A DNA stretch of 64,000 bases, taken from NCBI GenBank assembly GCA_963778385.1, contig CAVZUA010000006.1, positions 186,001-250,000 on the forward strand. Reading direction: 5' to 3'. The notes under the pieces are model-generated. The model saw only the letters and a program-made list of their open reading frames with translations, was not told the DNA's origin and searched no databases. How positions within the stretch are numbered: position 1 is the stretch's first letter; the number at the start of each line of letters is the position of its first letter. The position numbers were made by a program, and so were the translations under genes. This stretch comes from DATARH01 sp963778385. GTDB taxonomy: Bacteria; Pseudomonadota; Alphaproteobacteria; ATCC43930; CGMCC-115725. Of this stretch, positions 27,307 through 35,775 are shown one piece after another.

Positions 27307-27773
27307 GCGAGCCCGCGACCGTGACGGACGAGAGTTTGGAAATTGATCGGCAGCGGATCATGGAGATGATCCCCCATCGCGATCCGTTCCTGATGATCGA
27401 CAAGGTCGTTGATGTCGTCGCCAACGAGCGAGCCACCGGGATCAAGCATGTTTCCGCCGACGAATATTATTTTCGCGGGCATTTCCCGACGCGGCCGGTG
27501 ATGCCGGGCGTGCTGATCATTGAGGCGATGGCGCAGACTGCGGCGGTGCTGGTGGTGCAGACGCTCGGTCCTGAATCCGAGGGCAAGCTGGTCTATTTCA
27601 TGAGCGTCGACAGCGCGCGGTTCCGCAAGCCGGTGTTCCCCGGCCACGACCTGCACATCCATGTCACCAAGCAGCGCAACCGCGGCAATGTCTGGAAGTT
27701 CGAGGGGAAAGCCAGGGTAGCCGGCCAGCTTGTCGCGGAAGCGGTGTTTGCCGCGATGATCCTCGACGATTAG
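27303..27773 (+). CDS. fabZ: 3-hydroxyacyl-[acyl-carrier-protein] dehydratase FabZ
   Basis: A 156-residue hot-dog-fold dehydratase acting in fatty-acid elongation. It shows MEMIPHRDPFLMIDKV and the active-site segment FRGHFPTRPVMPGVLIIEAM with catalytic H60 and E74. It sits between lpxD and lpxA as in most Gram-negatives, balancing hydroxyacyl-ACP use between phospholipid and lipid A synthesis. It is coupled to lpxD by a four-base overlap. Confidence 0.97.
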   Translation: MSEPATVTDESLEIDRQRIMEMIPHRDPFLMIDKVVDVVANERATGIKHVSADEYYFRGHFPTRPVMPGVLIIEAMAQTAAVLVVQTLGPESEGKLVYFMSVDSARFRKPVFPGHDLHIHVTKQRNRGNVWKFEGKARVAGQLVAEAVFAAMILDD

Positions 27774-27783
27774 GCCGTTCGCG

Positions 27784-28584
27784 ATGCCGCAGATCCACCC
27801 GACCGCCATCATCGCGCCTGGTGCCCGCGTGGCGGACGATGTCGCAATCGGCCCGTATTGCGTTATCGGCGAGCATGTGGCGCTGGCGGCAGGAGTCAGC
27901 CTGAAGTCGCATGTCGTCGTCGAAGGGCGCACGACGATTGGTGAGCGGACGCGCGTTTTCCCTTTCGCGTCGATCGGCCATGAGCCGCAGGACCTGAAAT
28001 ATGACGGCGAGGAATCCGCGCTCGAAATCGGCCACGACAATACGATCCGCGAGCATGTGACGATGAACCCCGGCACCGCCGGCGGCGGTCTGGTGACCCG
28101 GGTCGGCAACCATTGCCTCTTCATGGTCGGTGCCCACGTCGCGCATGATTGTCAGATCGGCGACCATGTGATCCTGGTCAACAACGCAACTTTGGCCGGC
28201 CACGTGGTGATGGAGGATTACGCGATCCTCGGTGGTCTGTCGGCGGTGCACCAGTTTGTCCGCGTCGGACGGCATGCGATGATTGGCGGCATGTCCGGGG
28301 TGGAGCGCGACGTCATTCCTTACGGACAGGTGATGGGCGACCGCGCGCGGCTAAACGGGCTCAATATCATCGGCATGCAGCGCCGTGGCTTTAGTCGCGA
28401 CGATATCCAGGGGCTGCGCAACGCCTATAACTGTCTGTTCGGCGACACCGGCACGCTGAGCGAGCGGGTCGACGAAGTGGCGCGGCGATTTGGCGGCATC
28501 GCCCCCGTCGACGAGCTCATCGCCTTTATCCGTGCCGATTCGAGCCGCGCGATCTGCCAGCCGAAAGGGGCGAATGGCGGATAA
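27784..28584 (+). CDS. lpxA: UDP-N-acetylglucosamine acyltransferase
   Basis: A 266-residue enzyme for the first step of lipid A synthesis. It opens with hexapeptide repeats (MPQIHPTAIIAPGARVADDV); MVGAHVAHDCQIGDHV contains the catalytic histidine, and GLNIIGMQRRGFSRDDI leads to the C-terminal helical domain. It ends 11 bases inside lpxI. Chain-length choice cannot be read here with confidence. Confidence 0.97.
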   Translation: MPQIHPTAIIAPGARVADDVAIGPYCVIGEHVALAAGVSLKSHVVVEGRTTIGERTRVFPFASIGHEPQDLKYDGEESALEIGHDNTIREHVTMNPGTAGGGLVTRVGNHCLFMVGAHVAHDCQIGDHVILVNNATLAGHVVMEDYAILGGLSAVHQFVRVGRHAMIGGMSGVERDVIPYGQVMGDRARLNGLNIIGMQRRGFSRDDIQGLRNAYNCLFGDTGTLSERVDEVARRFGGIAPVDELIAFIRADSSRAICQPKGANGG

Positions 28585-29407
28585 GCCGGCCGGCGCGCTT
28601 GGGATCATCGCCGGCAGCGGCGGCCTGCCGCGGCGCCTGATCGATGATTGCCGGCGCAAGAGCCGTGACGTGTTTGTGCTGGCGCTCGAAGGCGAGGCCG
28701 ATGCGGAGACCCTCGGCGATGCCGCCCACGCCTGGTGCCGGCTTGGTGCCGCGGCCAAGGCGCTGAAGTTGCTGCGCGCGCACGGCGTGACCGATGTGGT
28801 GTATGCCGGTGGCGTGCGGAGGCCGACGCTCGCCGCCATCCGGCCGGATTGGCGGGCCGCGAAATTCTTCGCCAAGGTCGGTTATCGCCTGCTCGGCGAC
28901 GATGGCCTGTTCTCGGCGATCGCTAAAGAAATGGAGCTCGAAGGGTTCCACGTGGTGGGCGCGCACGAACTGCTCGACGAATCCGTTGCCGTTCCCGAAG
29001 GACCGCTCGGCCGCGTCGCGCCCGATGCAGATGCCGAGCGCGATATTGCACGGGGGCTCGAAATCGCGCAGGCACTGGGGGTGCTCGATATCGGGCAGGC
29101 GGTAGTGGTGCAGGAAGGCCTGGTGCTCGGCGTCGAGGCCATCGAAGGCACCGACGCGCTGCTGCGCCGCTGCGCCGGGCTGCGCCGCGACGGCGCCGGC
29201 GGCGTGCTGGTGAAGATCGAGAAGCCGGGTCAGGAGGCGCGCATCGACCGTCCGACCATCGGGCCGCAGACCGTGCGGCTCGCCGCTGAGTCAGGGTTAC
29301 GAGGCATCGCCGTACAGGCCGGCGCGACGCTGCTGCTGGATCGCGACGAGGTTGTCCGTACCGTCGATGCGGCAGGTCTGTTTCTCGTCGGCATTCGCGT
29401 GCCGTAA
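28574..29407 (+). CDS. lpxI: UDP-2,3-diacylglucosamine hydrolase LpxI
   Basis: A 277-residue enzyme making lipid X in lineages lacking LpxH, the typical alphaproteobacterial solution. The N-terminal part shows LGIIAGSGGLPRRLIDDC and VVYAGGVRRP; the C-terminal domain (former DUF1009) has QAVVVQEGLVLGVEAIEGTD and KIEKPGQEARIDRPTIGPQT. ATG 28574 overlaps lpxA by 11 bases. It is followed one base later by lpxB. Confidence 0.96.
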   Translation: MADKPAGALGIIAGSGGLPRRLIDDCRRKSRDVFVLALEGEADAETLGDAAHAWCRLGAAAKALKLLRAHGVTDVVYAGGVRRPTLAAIRPDWRAAKFFAKVGYRLLGDDGLFSAIAKEMELEGFHVVGAHELLDESVAVPEGPLGRVAPDADAERDIARGLEIAQALGVLDIGQAVVVQEGLVLGVEAIEGTDALLRRCAGLRRDGAGGVLVKIEKPGQEARIDRPTIGPQTVRLAAESGLRGIAVQAGATLLLDRDEVVRTVDAAGLFLVGIRVP

Positions 29408-29408
29408 A

Positions 29409-30599
29409 ATGACGACGAACGTCGCCCCCTACATCTTCATCATCACCGGCGAGCCGTCCGGCGATGCGCTCGGCGGCGCGTTGATCGCGGCGCTGCGTTG
29501 GCGTGTCGGTGACGGGCTGCGCATCGCCGGGATCGGCGGCGAGCGGATGCGCGAGCAGGGGATTGACAGCCTCGCGCCGCTATCAGATCTGGCGATCGCG
29601 GGGGTTACGGAAGTCGTGCCGCGCGCGCCGGTGATCTTCCGCCATGTCCGCGCCGCCGTCGCGGCGATCCGCGCCGCGCAGCCGGACGCGGTGGTGACCA
29701 TCGACTCGTCCGGCTTCAGCTGGCGGATCGCGCAACGCTTGCGTCGGCACGGCGAACGTCTGCCGCTCATTCATTACGTCGCGCCGATGGTGTGGGCATG
29801 GCGCGCCGGACGGGCGCGGCGCATGGCGCGCTGGTACGACCACTTACTGGCCTTGCTGCCGTTCGAACCGCTGTATTTCCGTCAAGTCGGGCTTGAGTGC
29901 ACCTATGTCGGCCATCCCGTCATCGACAGCGGGGCCGGGCAGGGCGACGACGCACGCTTTCGCGCAGTGCACCACATCGCGCCGGACGAGTTGGTGCTGA
30001 CCGTGCTGCCCGGCAGCCGGGTCGGCGAGGTCCGCCGGCTGATGCCGATCTTCGCCGACACGCTGCGGCTGGTAGAAGCAAAAGTCGGGGCGTTTCGCAT
30101 CGTGGTGCCGACGGTCGAAACCGTTGCCGAGGCGGTCTCGGAAGGCATACGTGATTGGCCCGGCCAGCCGATCGTGTCGCATGGCGACGCGGCGAAATAC
30201 GACGCGTTCGCCGCTAGCCGCGCGGCGCTCGCGGCGTCGGGCACCGTCGCGCTGGAGCTGGCGATGGCGCGGCTGCCGATGACCGTCGCCTACCGGCTCA
30301 GCCGGCCGACCGAGATCCTGCTCGACCGCGTGCTGAAGGTGCGAACCGTCAATTTGGTGAACCTGATCCTCGGCCGGCCGGTCGTCGCCGAGCATCTCGG
30401 CCCGTATTGCACACCGGAGCGGCTGTGCGCGAGCCTTGTCGAGCTGATCCGGGACGAACCGGTTCGCGCCGCGCATCGGGAAGGCTATGATGCGGCGATC
30501 CGGCTTCTCGGCGCGGGCGAGCTGTCGCCGAGCCTCAGAGCCGCCGACAAGATATTGGAGATCATCGCCGCGCGCCGGCAGCAACATCAGACCCAATAA
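29409..30599 (+). CDS. lpxB: Lipid-A-disaccharide synthase
   Basis: A 396-residue GT19 glycosyltransferase that joins lipid X to UDP-diacylglucosamine. Signature elements are IITGEPSGDALGGALIAAL, ITIDSSGFSWRIAQ-like TIDSSGFSWRIAQRL, VAPMVWAWRAGRARRMARWY, LPGSRVGEVRRLMP and the C-terminal ASGTVALELAMARLPMTVAY. It closes the envelope operon. The start follows the lpxI stop by one base. Confidence 0.96.
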   Translation: MTTNVAPYIFIITGEPSGDALGGALIAALRWRVGDGLRIAGIGGERMREQGIDSLAPLSDLAIAGVTEVVPRAPVIFRHVRAAVAAIRAAQPDAVVTIDSSGFSWRIAQRLRRHGERLPLIHYVAPMVWAWRAGRARRMARWYDHLLALLPFEPLYFRQVGLECTYVGHPVIDSGAGQGDDARFRAVHHIAPDELVLTVLPGSRVGEVRRLMPIFADTLRLVEAKVGAFRIVVPTVETVAEAVSEGIRDWPGQPIVSHGDAAKYDAFAASRAALAASGTVALELAMARLPMTVAYRLSRPTEILLDRVLKVRTVNLVNLILGRPVVAEHLGPYCTPERLCASLVELIRDEPVRAAHREGYDAAIRLLGAGELSPSLRAADKILEIIAARRQQHQTQ

Positions 30600-30612
30600 G
30601 AGGAGATCAGCG

Positions 30613-31014
30613 ATGCCCGACGGGAATTTCCGCTTTCTGCACACGATGATCCGGGTCAAGGACCTCGACAAGTCGCTTGCCTTCTATACCGAGCAGCTCG
30701 GCATGAACCTGATCCGCAAGCGCGACTACCCGACCGGCAAGTTCACGCTAGCCTTTGTCGGTTATGGCGACGAAGAGCACAACACGGTGGTCGAGCTGAC
30801 CCATAACTGGGACCAGGCCGAGCCGTATGCGCTGGGCACCGGTTTTGGCCATCTCGCAGTCGGCGTGCTCGATGTCTACGCGACCTGCGACAACCTCGCG
30901 AAGGCCGGCGTCAAGATTCCGCGTCCCGCCGGCCCGATGGCGCATGGCGGCTCGGTGATCGCCTTTATCGAAGACCCCGACGGGTACAAGATTGAGCTGA
31001 TCGAGCGGAAGTAG
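30613..31014 (+). CDS. gloA: Lactoylglutathione lyase (glyoxalase I)
   Basis: A 133-residue VOC-fold metalloenzyme that turns the methylglyoxal-glutathione hemithioacetal into lactoylglutathione. The four metal ligands expected for GloA are at H10, E61, H80 and E128. The start MPDGNFRFLHTMIRVKDLDK is typical, with AGGAGA about 7 bases upstream. The gene lies 13 bases beyond lpxB and may be read from the same transcript; a strong GC hairpin follows the stop. Confidence 0.95.
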   Translation: MPDGNFRFLHTMIRVKDLDKSLAFYTEQLGMNLIRKRDYPTGKFTLAFVGYGDEEHNTVVELTHNWDQAEPYALGTGFGHLAVGVLDVYATCDNLAKAGVKIPRPAGPMAHGGSVIAFIEDPDGYKIELIERK

Positions 31015-31021
31015 GCTATTC

Positions 31022-31058
31022 GGCCCTCCCCCCGTTCACGCCGTTTACGGGGAGGGCC
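31022..31058. repeat. Short palindromic element (family B) acting as a likely terminator after gloA
   Basis: A perfect 10-bp inverted repeat GGCCCTCCCC/GGGGAGGGCC with a 17-base loop containing CGTTTACG. The wording (CCCTCCCC ... GTTTACGGGGAGGG) matches the larger family-B element at 37221. It separates the rightward gloA from the leftward porin gene, so it could end transcription from both sides, though it has only two T bases. Confidence 0.55.
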
Positions 31059-31072
31059 TTCTGGAGCCTACG

Positions 31073-32413
31073 TCAGAAGCTGAGGGTTGTGCGTAGCGTG
31101 AATACCGCTACGGGCCCCGCGCCGGGCGCCAGTGCCGGGTTCCAAAACACCTGTACGTCCGGTGTCAGGTGCATCCCTTTGAATATGGTGGCCCTGTAGA
31201 AGACCTCGGTAACCCATTCGCCGGTGCGGGCGTCGACGAGGCCGCTGAATTCGCGATTGGTCTTGTCCCAGCCCAGGGCTAAACCAAACTGGTCGTTTCG
31301 GTTGCGCAAGATCGGGTCGTTCCAGACACCGCCGGCCGCGTAGGACGTTCGGACCGGTAGATCCGGGCCCGTCGCATTGTTGATACGCAGAAACGTGCCG
31401 AATTTTTCGGTAAGTCCCTGCGACGCGCTGAATGAGACGCCGGTCGAGCGACTTGCTACCGACGGAACAGACGGCTGCTCATAAATGAGCAGGCTGTAGA
31501 TGCCGTCGCCGAGCCCGGCGATCGTTGGCGTCCACTGTGCATTGCCCCAACCGACCAGCTTCCCGTGATGAAAACCGGCGGTCGTTAGCGTTCCGCCGTT
31601 CGGGTCGGTCCCGTCTTGGACGCCGCCGGCAAAGTTGAACTGTCCGTCCGGCGTCTTGATCTGGGCGTAGCCGCCAAACCCCGCATAAGGGAAGGTTTCC
31701 GTCCCGTCTTGCGCGAAAGAATAGCCGATGAAGCTGTTTTGCGCATTGGCGGCGTACCGGTTGGGATCGAACGAAAAAAGGTTGTATTGCCCCACGGTGA
31801 CCGACAACCAACTCCAGCGCCCCGGCAAGGTGTGGGTGTACGCCAAGGTCGAGATCGCAAAATCGTCATACGTCCAATCGTTTGCGAAGGTGATCAGCCC
31901 GAGACGGGCCGCTTGCGAGATGGCGTTCTGGTTGCTGGCATAGTCTTGGTGCGAGGTGACGATGTCGATCTCGCCCGACCCGATCGGGGTGCCGGTGAAC
32001 GGCCGCCATGTCGCGCTGGGATAATAGATGTTGAGATAAATCGGCTGGCTCTTGGTTCCCCACTGCAGAAACAACGAATAATCGAGCGAGAGATCGAGGT
32101 TGAATTGGTTGCTGATGCTTTTTTTGACCGTCAGCCATTTGTCGTATCCGGCATCCAGGTCGTCTGCATATGGTTTCCACCAATCGGTGAACTCGGGAGA
32201 CGGAATGGTCAGCGGACGAAAAGCGGGCATGGTCTTCGTCGAGCTGGATGCCTTGTCGGCGTCCACCACGTTTGACGTTGGCGGCGGTGTTGCCGCGTCG
32301 TAGGCAGCGGCAACAAGGGCACTTGATAACTGCGCGTAAGCCGGCGACAAAACCGTTCCGGCACCGAGCGCTGCCGAGATCGTGGTTCTCAAGAAGCGTC
32401 GCGCAGCCTTCAT
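31073..32413 (-). CDS. Putative carbohydrate porin, OprB-like
   Basis: A 446-residue outer-membrane protein with a signal peptide ending SPAYAQ. The sequence is rich in alternating aromatic and polar residues as in beta-strands and ends in phenylalanine (FTLRTTLSF), the BAM recognition signature. Segments such as LSLDYSLFLQWG, GQYNLFSFDPNRY and FYRATIFKGMHLTPDVQVFW fit the OprB/carbohydrate-selective porin family; the substrate is unknown. ATG 32413 is preferred since GGGGAGAGGA touches it; ATG 32461 in frame would lengthen the signal peptide. The gene diverges from the adenylate cyclase gene. Confidence 0.68.
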   Translation of the reverse strand: MKAARRFLRTTISAALGAGTVLSPAYAQLSSALVAAAYDAATPPPTSNVVDADKASSSTKTMPAFRPLTIPSPEFTDWWKPYADDLDAGYDKWLTVKKSISNQFNLDLSLDYSLFLQWGTKSQPIYLNIYYPSATWRPFTGTPIGSGEIDIVTSHQDYASNQNAISQAARLGLITFANDWTYDDFAISTLAYTHTLPGRWSWLSVTVGQYNLFSFDPNRYAANAQNSFIGYSFAQDGTETFPYAGFGGYAQIKTPDGQFNFAGGVQDGTDPNGGTLTTAGFHHGKLVGWGNAQWTPTIAGLGDGIYSLLIYEQPSVPSVASRSTGVSFSASQGLTEKFGTFLRINNATGPDLPVRTSYAAGGVWNDPILRNRNDQFGLALGWDKTNREFSGLVDARTGEWVTEVFYRATIFKGMHLTPDVQVFWNPALAPGAGPVAVFTLRTTLSF

Positions 32414-32657
32414 TCCTCTCCCCGTGCGCGGCGCTTTGGTCGCCGGCTTCATCGGCGACATCGACCGGCGGCCATCACGAAGCGGTCAGCTGAGCATGTA
32501 CCTTCGGTCTTGGTCAGCCCAGGCTGAAGGCATGGCATCTTGCTTGTCTTAATTCATCATTTAAAATGCCCTCAAATAGCTAACGGTCGTGCCGCCGGTA
32601 GCCGTATAAGTTGATCAACGGCCGTCCTTGAAGGGTGCCGCAACGACGGTCCCGAGC

Positions 32658-34205
32658 ATGACGTCGCGCTTCTCCATACGCTACGTAAAGTTGTTCGCCC
32701 TGCTGTTTGGGGCGTTCTTCACGCTGACTTCCGTTGCTCAATACGTCTTCGTGCAACAGACGTCGCTCGCGGCGTTCAGGACGGATCTTCGCGAAAGCGC
32801 CGATAATGTCAGCAAGGCTACAGCCTACGACGACGGCATCAACCCGGCGCAATACGTCAACGCGTATTTCGACGCCGATGATTTTATCGCGGTGCTGAGC
32901 GATGGTTCGATTCTGAATGTCTGGGTGGGGTTGGGCCGTCCTATATCCGAAGTATTGCCGCCGGTTCGATGCCCGATATTGACCGACAGCGCGTTCACCG
33001 AACCGGTGACCGTGTCTTATTCGTCGGAGACGATCCGGCCGGAAACCTGGATGATACGTGCCAAGCGTCTGGAGGGCGGGGTAATCATTGCCGGCGTTTC
33101 CGACCACTATCGGATCTCGTCGAAGGGCGACCTGCTGGTCGAAAACATCCAGCTTTTCGGCGATAGCATCGCGTCCACGGCGCGGCTAAACCCCAGCCAA
33201 TTGGATGCGCGCCTCGCCTTTGCGGTGATCGACGACAGCGGCAAGCTGATCTGGTCGGTAAACCGCCTGCCGCTTAAAACAAATCCGATGATGTTGGCCA
33301 AGATGTCGACCACGGGACGAGAATTTTCGTCCGGCGACAAGATCTATTACAGCGATGAAAACCCATTGACCGACACCCACAATCGACACGTCGGAAGCGT
33401 TATCGGATTTCTCGATGTCACGCTGCACAAGGCAGCCGTACGAGAGCAGCTGATGTTCGGTGGGGCGGTGGCCGCCGGTTCCTTTATTATATTCCTTGGT
33501 CTGGCCGCTTTTTATTCAGCAAGACAAGAACGCGAGAAACAGAATATCAGAGAGGCGTTTCAGCATTATTTTTCGCCGCAGATCATGGACGCTATTCTTC
33601 GCGACCCGGCGCTTCTTACGCTCGGTGGCCAGCGACGAGAAGTGACGATCCTGTTTTCCGACATCCGTTCGTTCACGTCGCTCACGGAAAAACTGCCGCC
33701 GCAACAGTTGACCGCGTTGCTTCGCGAATATTTTGACGCAATGACCGACGAGGTTTTCGCGACAGAAGGGATTGTCGATAAATATGTCGGAGACGCCCTC
33801 ATGGCGTTCTGGGGCGCGCCCATCGAGCAGCACGACCAAGCCGATCGCGCGGTGAAAACTGCGATCAACATGGTCCGACGGCTCAGGGAATTGCAGAAAA
33901 AATGGGAGGCCGAAGGGCTGCAGCTCCCGAGGCAGCTCGAGGCGGGCATCGGTATCAATCTCGGGATCGCGACGGTCGGAAACCTCGGGTCGTCACGGCG
34001 CTTCGACTACACGCTCGTTGGCGACGCGGTGAACGCGGCTTCCCGCATCGAGCAGCTCAACAAGGAATATAAGAGCCACATCATCATCTCCGACACGACA
34101 AAGGCCCAGTTGACGATGGGGCTGCCAACCAAGGATCTCGGCCACGTCGAAGTGCGCGGCAAGGAGCAGCCGATCCGCGTCTTTGAGGTCGAAGTCAGCG
34201 CGTGA
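32658..34205 (+). CDS. Membrane-bound class III adenylate cyclase with periplasmic sensor region
   Basis: A 515-residue protein: helix 1 (about 8-30), a periplasmic domain of some 230 residues, helix 2 (about 266-287) and a C-terminal cyclase domain. The catalytic site is complete: metal aspartates D335 (ILFSDIRSFTS) and D379 (VDKYVGDALMAFWGAP), adenine-selecting K375 and D450 (RRFDYTLVGDAVN), plus transition-state N459 and R463. The K/D pair indicates ATP rather than GTP. The extracytoplasmic region probably senses a signal, but I recognise no named sensor domain. ATG 32658 is used. It diverges from a porin gene, sharing a 244-bp control region. Confidence 0.88.
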   Translation: MTSRFSIRYVKLFALLFGAFFTLTSVAQYVFVQQTSLAAFRTDLRESADNVSKATAYDDGINPAQYVNAYFDADDFIAVLSDGSILNVWVGLGRPISEVLPPVRCPILTDSAFTEPVTVSYSSETIRPETWMIRAKRLEGGVIIAGVSDHYRISSKGDLLVENIQLFGDSIASTARLNPSQLDARLAFAVIDDSGKLIWSVNRLPLKTNPMMLAKMSTTGREFSSGDKIYYSDENPLTDTHNRHVGSVIGFLDVTLHKAAVREQLMFGGAVAAGSFIIFLGLAAFYSARQEREKQNIREAFQHYFSPQIMDAILRDPALLTLGGQRREVTILFSDIRSFTSLTEKLPPQQLTALLREYFDAMTDEVFATEGIVDKYVGDALMAFWGAPIEQHDQADRAVKTAINMVRRLRELQKKWEAEGLQLPRQLEAGIGINLGIATVGNLGSSRRFDYTLVGDAVNAASRIEQLNKEYKSHIIISDTTKAQLTMGLPTKDLGHVEVRGKEQPIRVFEVEVSA

Positions 34206-34211
34206 ACCGTT

Positions 34212-34332
34212 AATCTCCCTTTCCCCCTGGCGGGGAAAGGGCCAGCGGCTCATCGCTCGCGTGGTCGCCGCCCTCTCCCGCAGTGCGGGAGAAGGAGGGA
34301 CCCGCGGCGAAGCCGTGGGAGGGTGAGGGTCA
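34212..34332. repeat. Palindromic element (family B), three hairpins, overlapping the gltA stop codon
   Basis: Hairpins CCCTTTCCCC-N5-GGGGAAAGGG (34217-34241), CTCTCCCGC-N3-GCGGGAGAAG (about 34273-34294) and CCGCGGC-GAA-GCCGTGG (about 34302-34318) follow each other; the element ends GGGAGGGTGAGGGTCA, the last bases being the complement of the gltA stop codon. It fills the gap between the convergent cyclase and gltA genes. Confidence 0.7.
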
Positions 34333-35655
34333 GCGCCGCTCCTTGATCGGTACGTAGTGGCGTAGATCGGAGCCGGTGAAGAGTTGGCGCGGGCGGCCGA
34401 TCTTGGTGTCGGGGTCCTCGATCATCTCGGTCCACTGCGCGATCCAACCGACCGTGCGGGCGATCGCGAACAGCACCGTGAACATCGAGGTCGGGAAGCC
34501 CATCGCCTTCAGGATGATGCCCGAATAGAAGTCGACATTCGGGTACAGCTTGCGGCTGATGAAGTATTCGTCGTTGAGGGCGATGTGCTCGAGCTCCATC
34601 GCCAAGTCGAGCAGCGGGTCGTCCTTGATGCCGAGGTCTTTCAGCACATCGTGGCAGCTCTCGCGCAGCACATGGGCGCGCGGGTCGTAGTTCTTGTAGA
34701 CCCGGTGGCCGAAGCCGAACAGGATCTCGTGGTTGTGCTTGTCCTTGACCTGGCTGATGAACTCGGGGATGCCCTTGGGGCTGCCGATCTTGCCGAGCAT
34801 CTTTAGTACCGCCTCGTTGGCGCCGCCGTGGGCCGGGCCCCACAGCGAGGCGATGCCGGCGGCGATGCAGGCGAACGGGTTGGCGCCTGACGAGCCGGCG
34901 TTGCGCACCGTGGCCGTCGAGGCGTTCTGCTCGTGGTCGGCGTGGAGGATGAAGATCCGGTCCATCGCCTTCGCCAGGACTGGGTTGACCTCGTATTCCT
35001 CGCACGGTACCGCGAAGGTCATGCGCAGAAAATTCTCTGCGTAGCCCAGCGAGTTCTTGGGATAGATAAACGGCTGGCCGTGCGCGTATTTGAAGGCCAT
35101 CGCGCCGATCGTCGGCAGCTTGGCAATCAGCCGGTGCGAGGCGACCATCCGCTGGTACGGGTCGTTGATGTCGGTCGAGTCGTGATAGAAGGCCGACAGC
35201 GCGCCGACGACGCCGCACAGCACCGCCATCGGGTGGGCGTCGCGCCGGAAACCACGAAAGAAGGTGGTGATCTGCTCATGCACCATGGTGTGGTGCGTGA
35301 TGTCGTGGACAAACTGCGTCCTCTCGTCGGCGGTCGGCAATTCGCCGTTCAGCAGCAAATAAGCGACTTCGAGGAAGTCGCTTTTCGCCGCCAGCTCCTG
35401 GATCGGGTAGCCCCGATACATCAGCACGCCTTCGTCGCCGTCGATGTAGGTGATGCTGGAGCGACAGGCGGCGGTCGCCATAAACCCGGGATCGTAGGTG
35501 AAGTGCCCGGTCTTGGCATAAAGAGTGCGGACATCGATGACCTTGGGGCCGACCGAGCCCTGCAGCATCGGGAAGTCCCACGACTTGCCCGTTTCATTGT
35601 CGGTCAGCGTCACCGTACCGCTCGGAGCCCCCACCTTCGTGTTGTTCCCGCTCAT
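34330..35655 (-). CDS. gltA: Citrate synthase (type II, hexameric-type, GltA)
   Basis: A 441-residue enzyme condensing acetyl-CoA and oxaloacetate at the entry of the TCA cycle. Catalytic histidines lie in LHADHEQNASTATVRNAGSS and LWGPAHGGANEAVL; the catalytic aspartate is in FGHRVYKNYDPRA. The N-terminal beta domain (TVTLTDNETGKSWDFPML) is characteristic of the long Gram-negative form. ATG 35655 follows GCGAGGTG; the frame is open 17 codons further without conservation. The stop codon is contributed by the end of a family-B repeat. Confidence 0.96.
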   Translation of the reverse strand: MSGNNTKVGAPSGTVTLTDNETGKSWDFPMLQGSVGPKVIDVRTLYAKTGHFTYDPGFMATAACRSSITYIDGDEGVLMYRGYPIQELAAKSDFLEVAYLLLNGELPTADERTQFVHDITHHTMVHEQITTFFRGFRRDAHPMAVLCGVVGALSAFYHDSTDINDPYQRMVASHRLIAKLPTIGAMAFKYAHGQPFIYPKNSLGYAENFLRMTFAVPCEEYEVNPVLAKAMDRIFILHADHEQNASTATVRNAGSSGANPFACIAAGIASLWGPAHGGANEAVLKMLGKIGSPKGIPEFISQVKDKHNHEILFGFGHRVYKNYDPRAHVLRESCHDVLKDLGIKDDPLLDLAMELEHIALNDEYFISRKLYPNVDFYSGIILKAMGFPTSMFTVLFAIARTVGWIAQWTEMIEDPDTKIGRPRQLFTGSDLRHYVPIKERR

Positions 35656-35775
35656 GGATGCACCTCGCTTTTGCGCCCGCAGGCGCGCGTCACATATATG
35701 GCACAAGAATATTCCGCCGGCGGGCCATTATCAAATGGCGCCATAATATTGCAACGCAATATCGCAGTTGCGAGA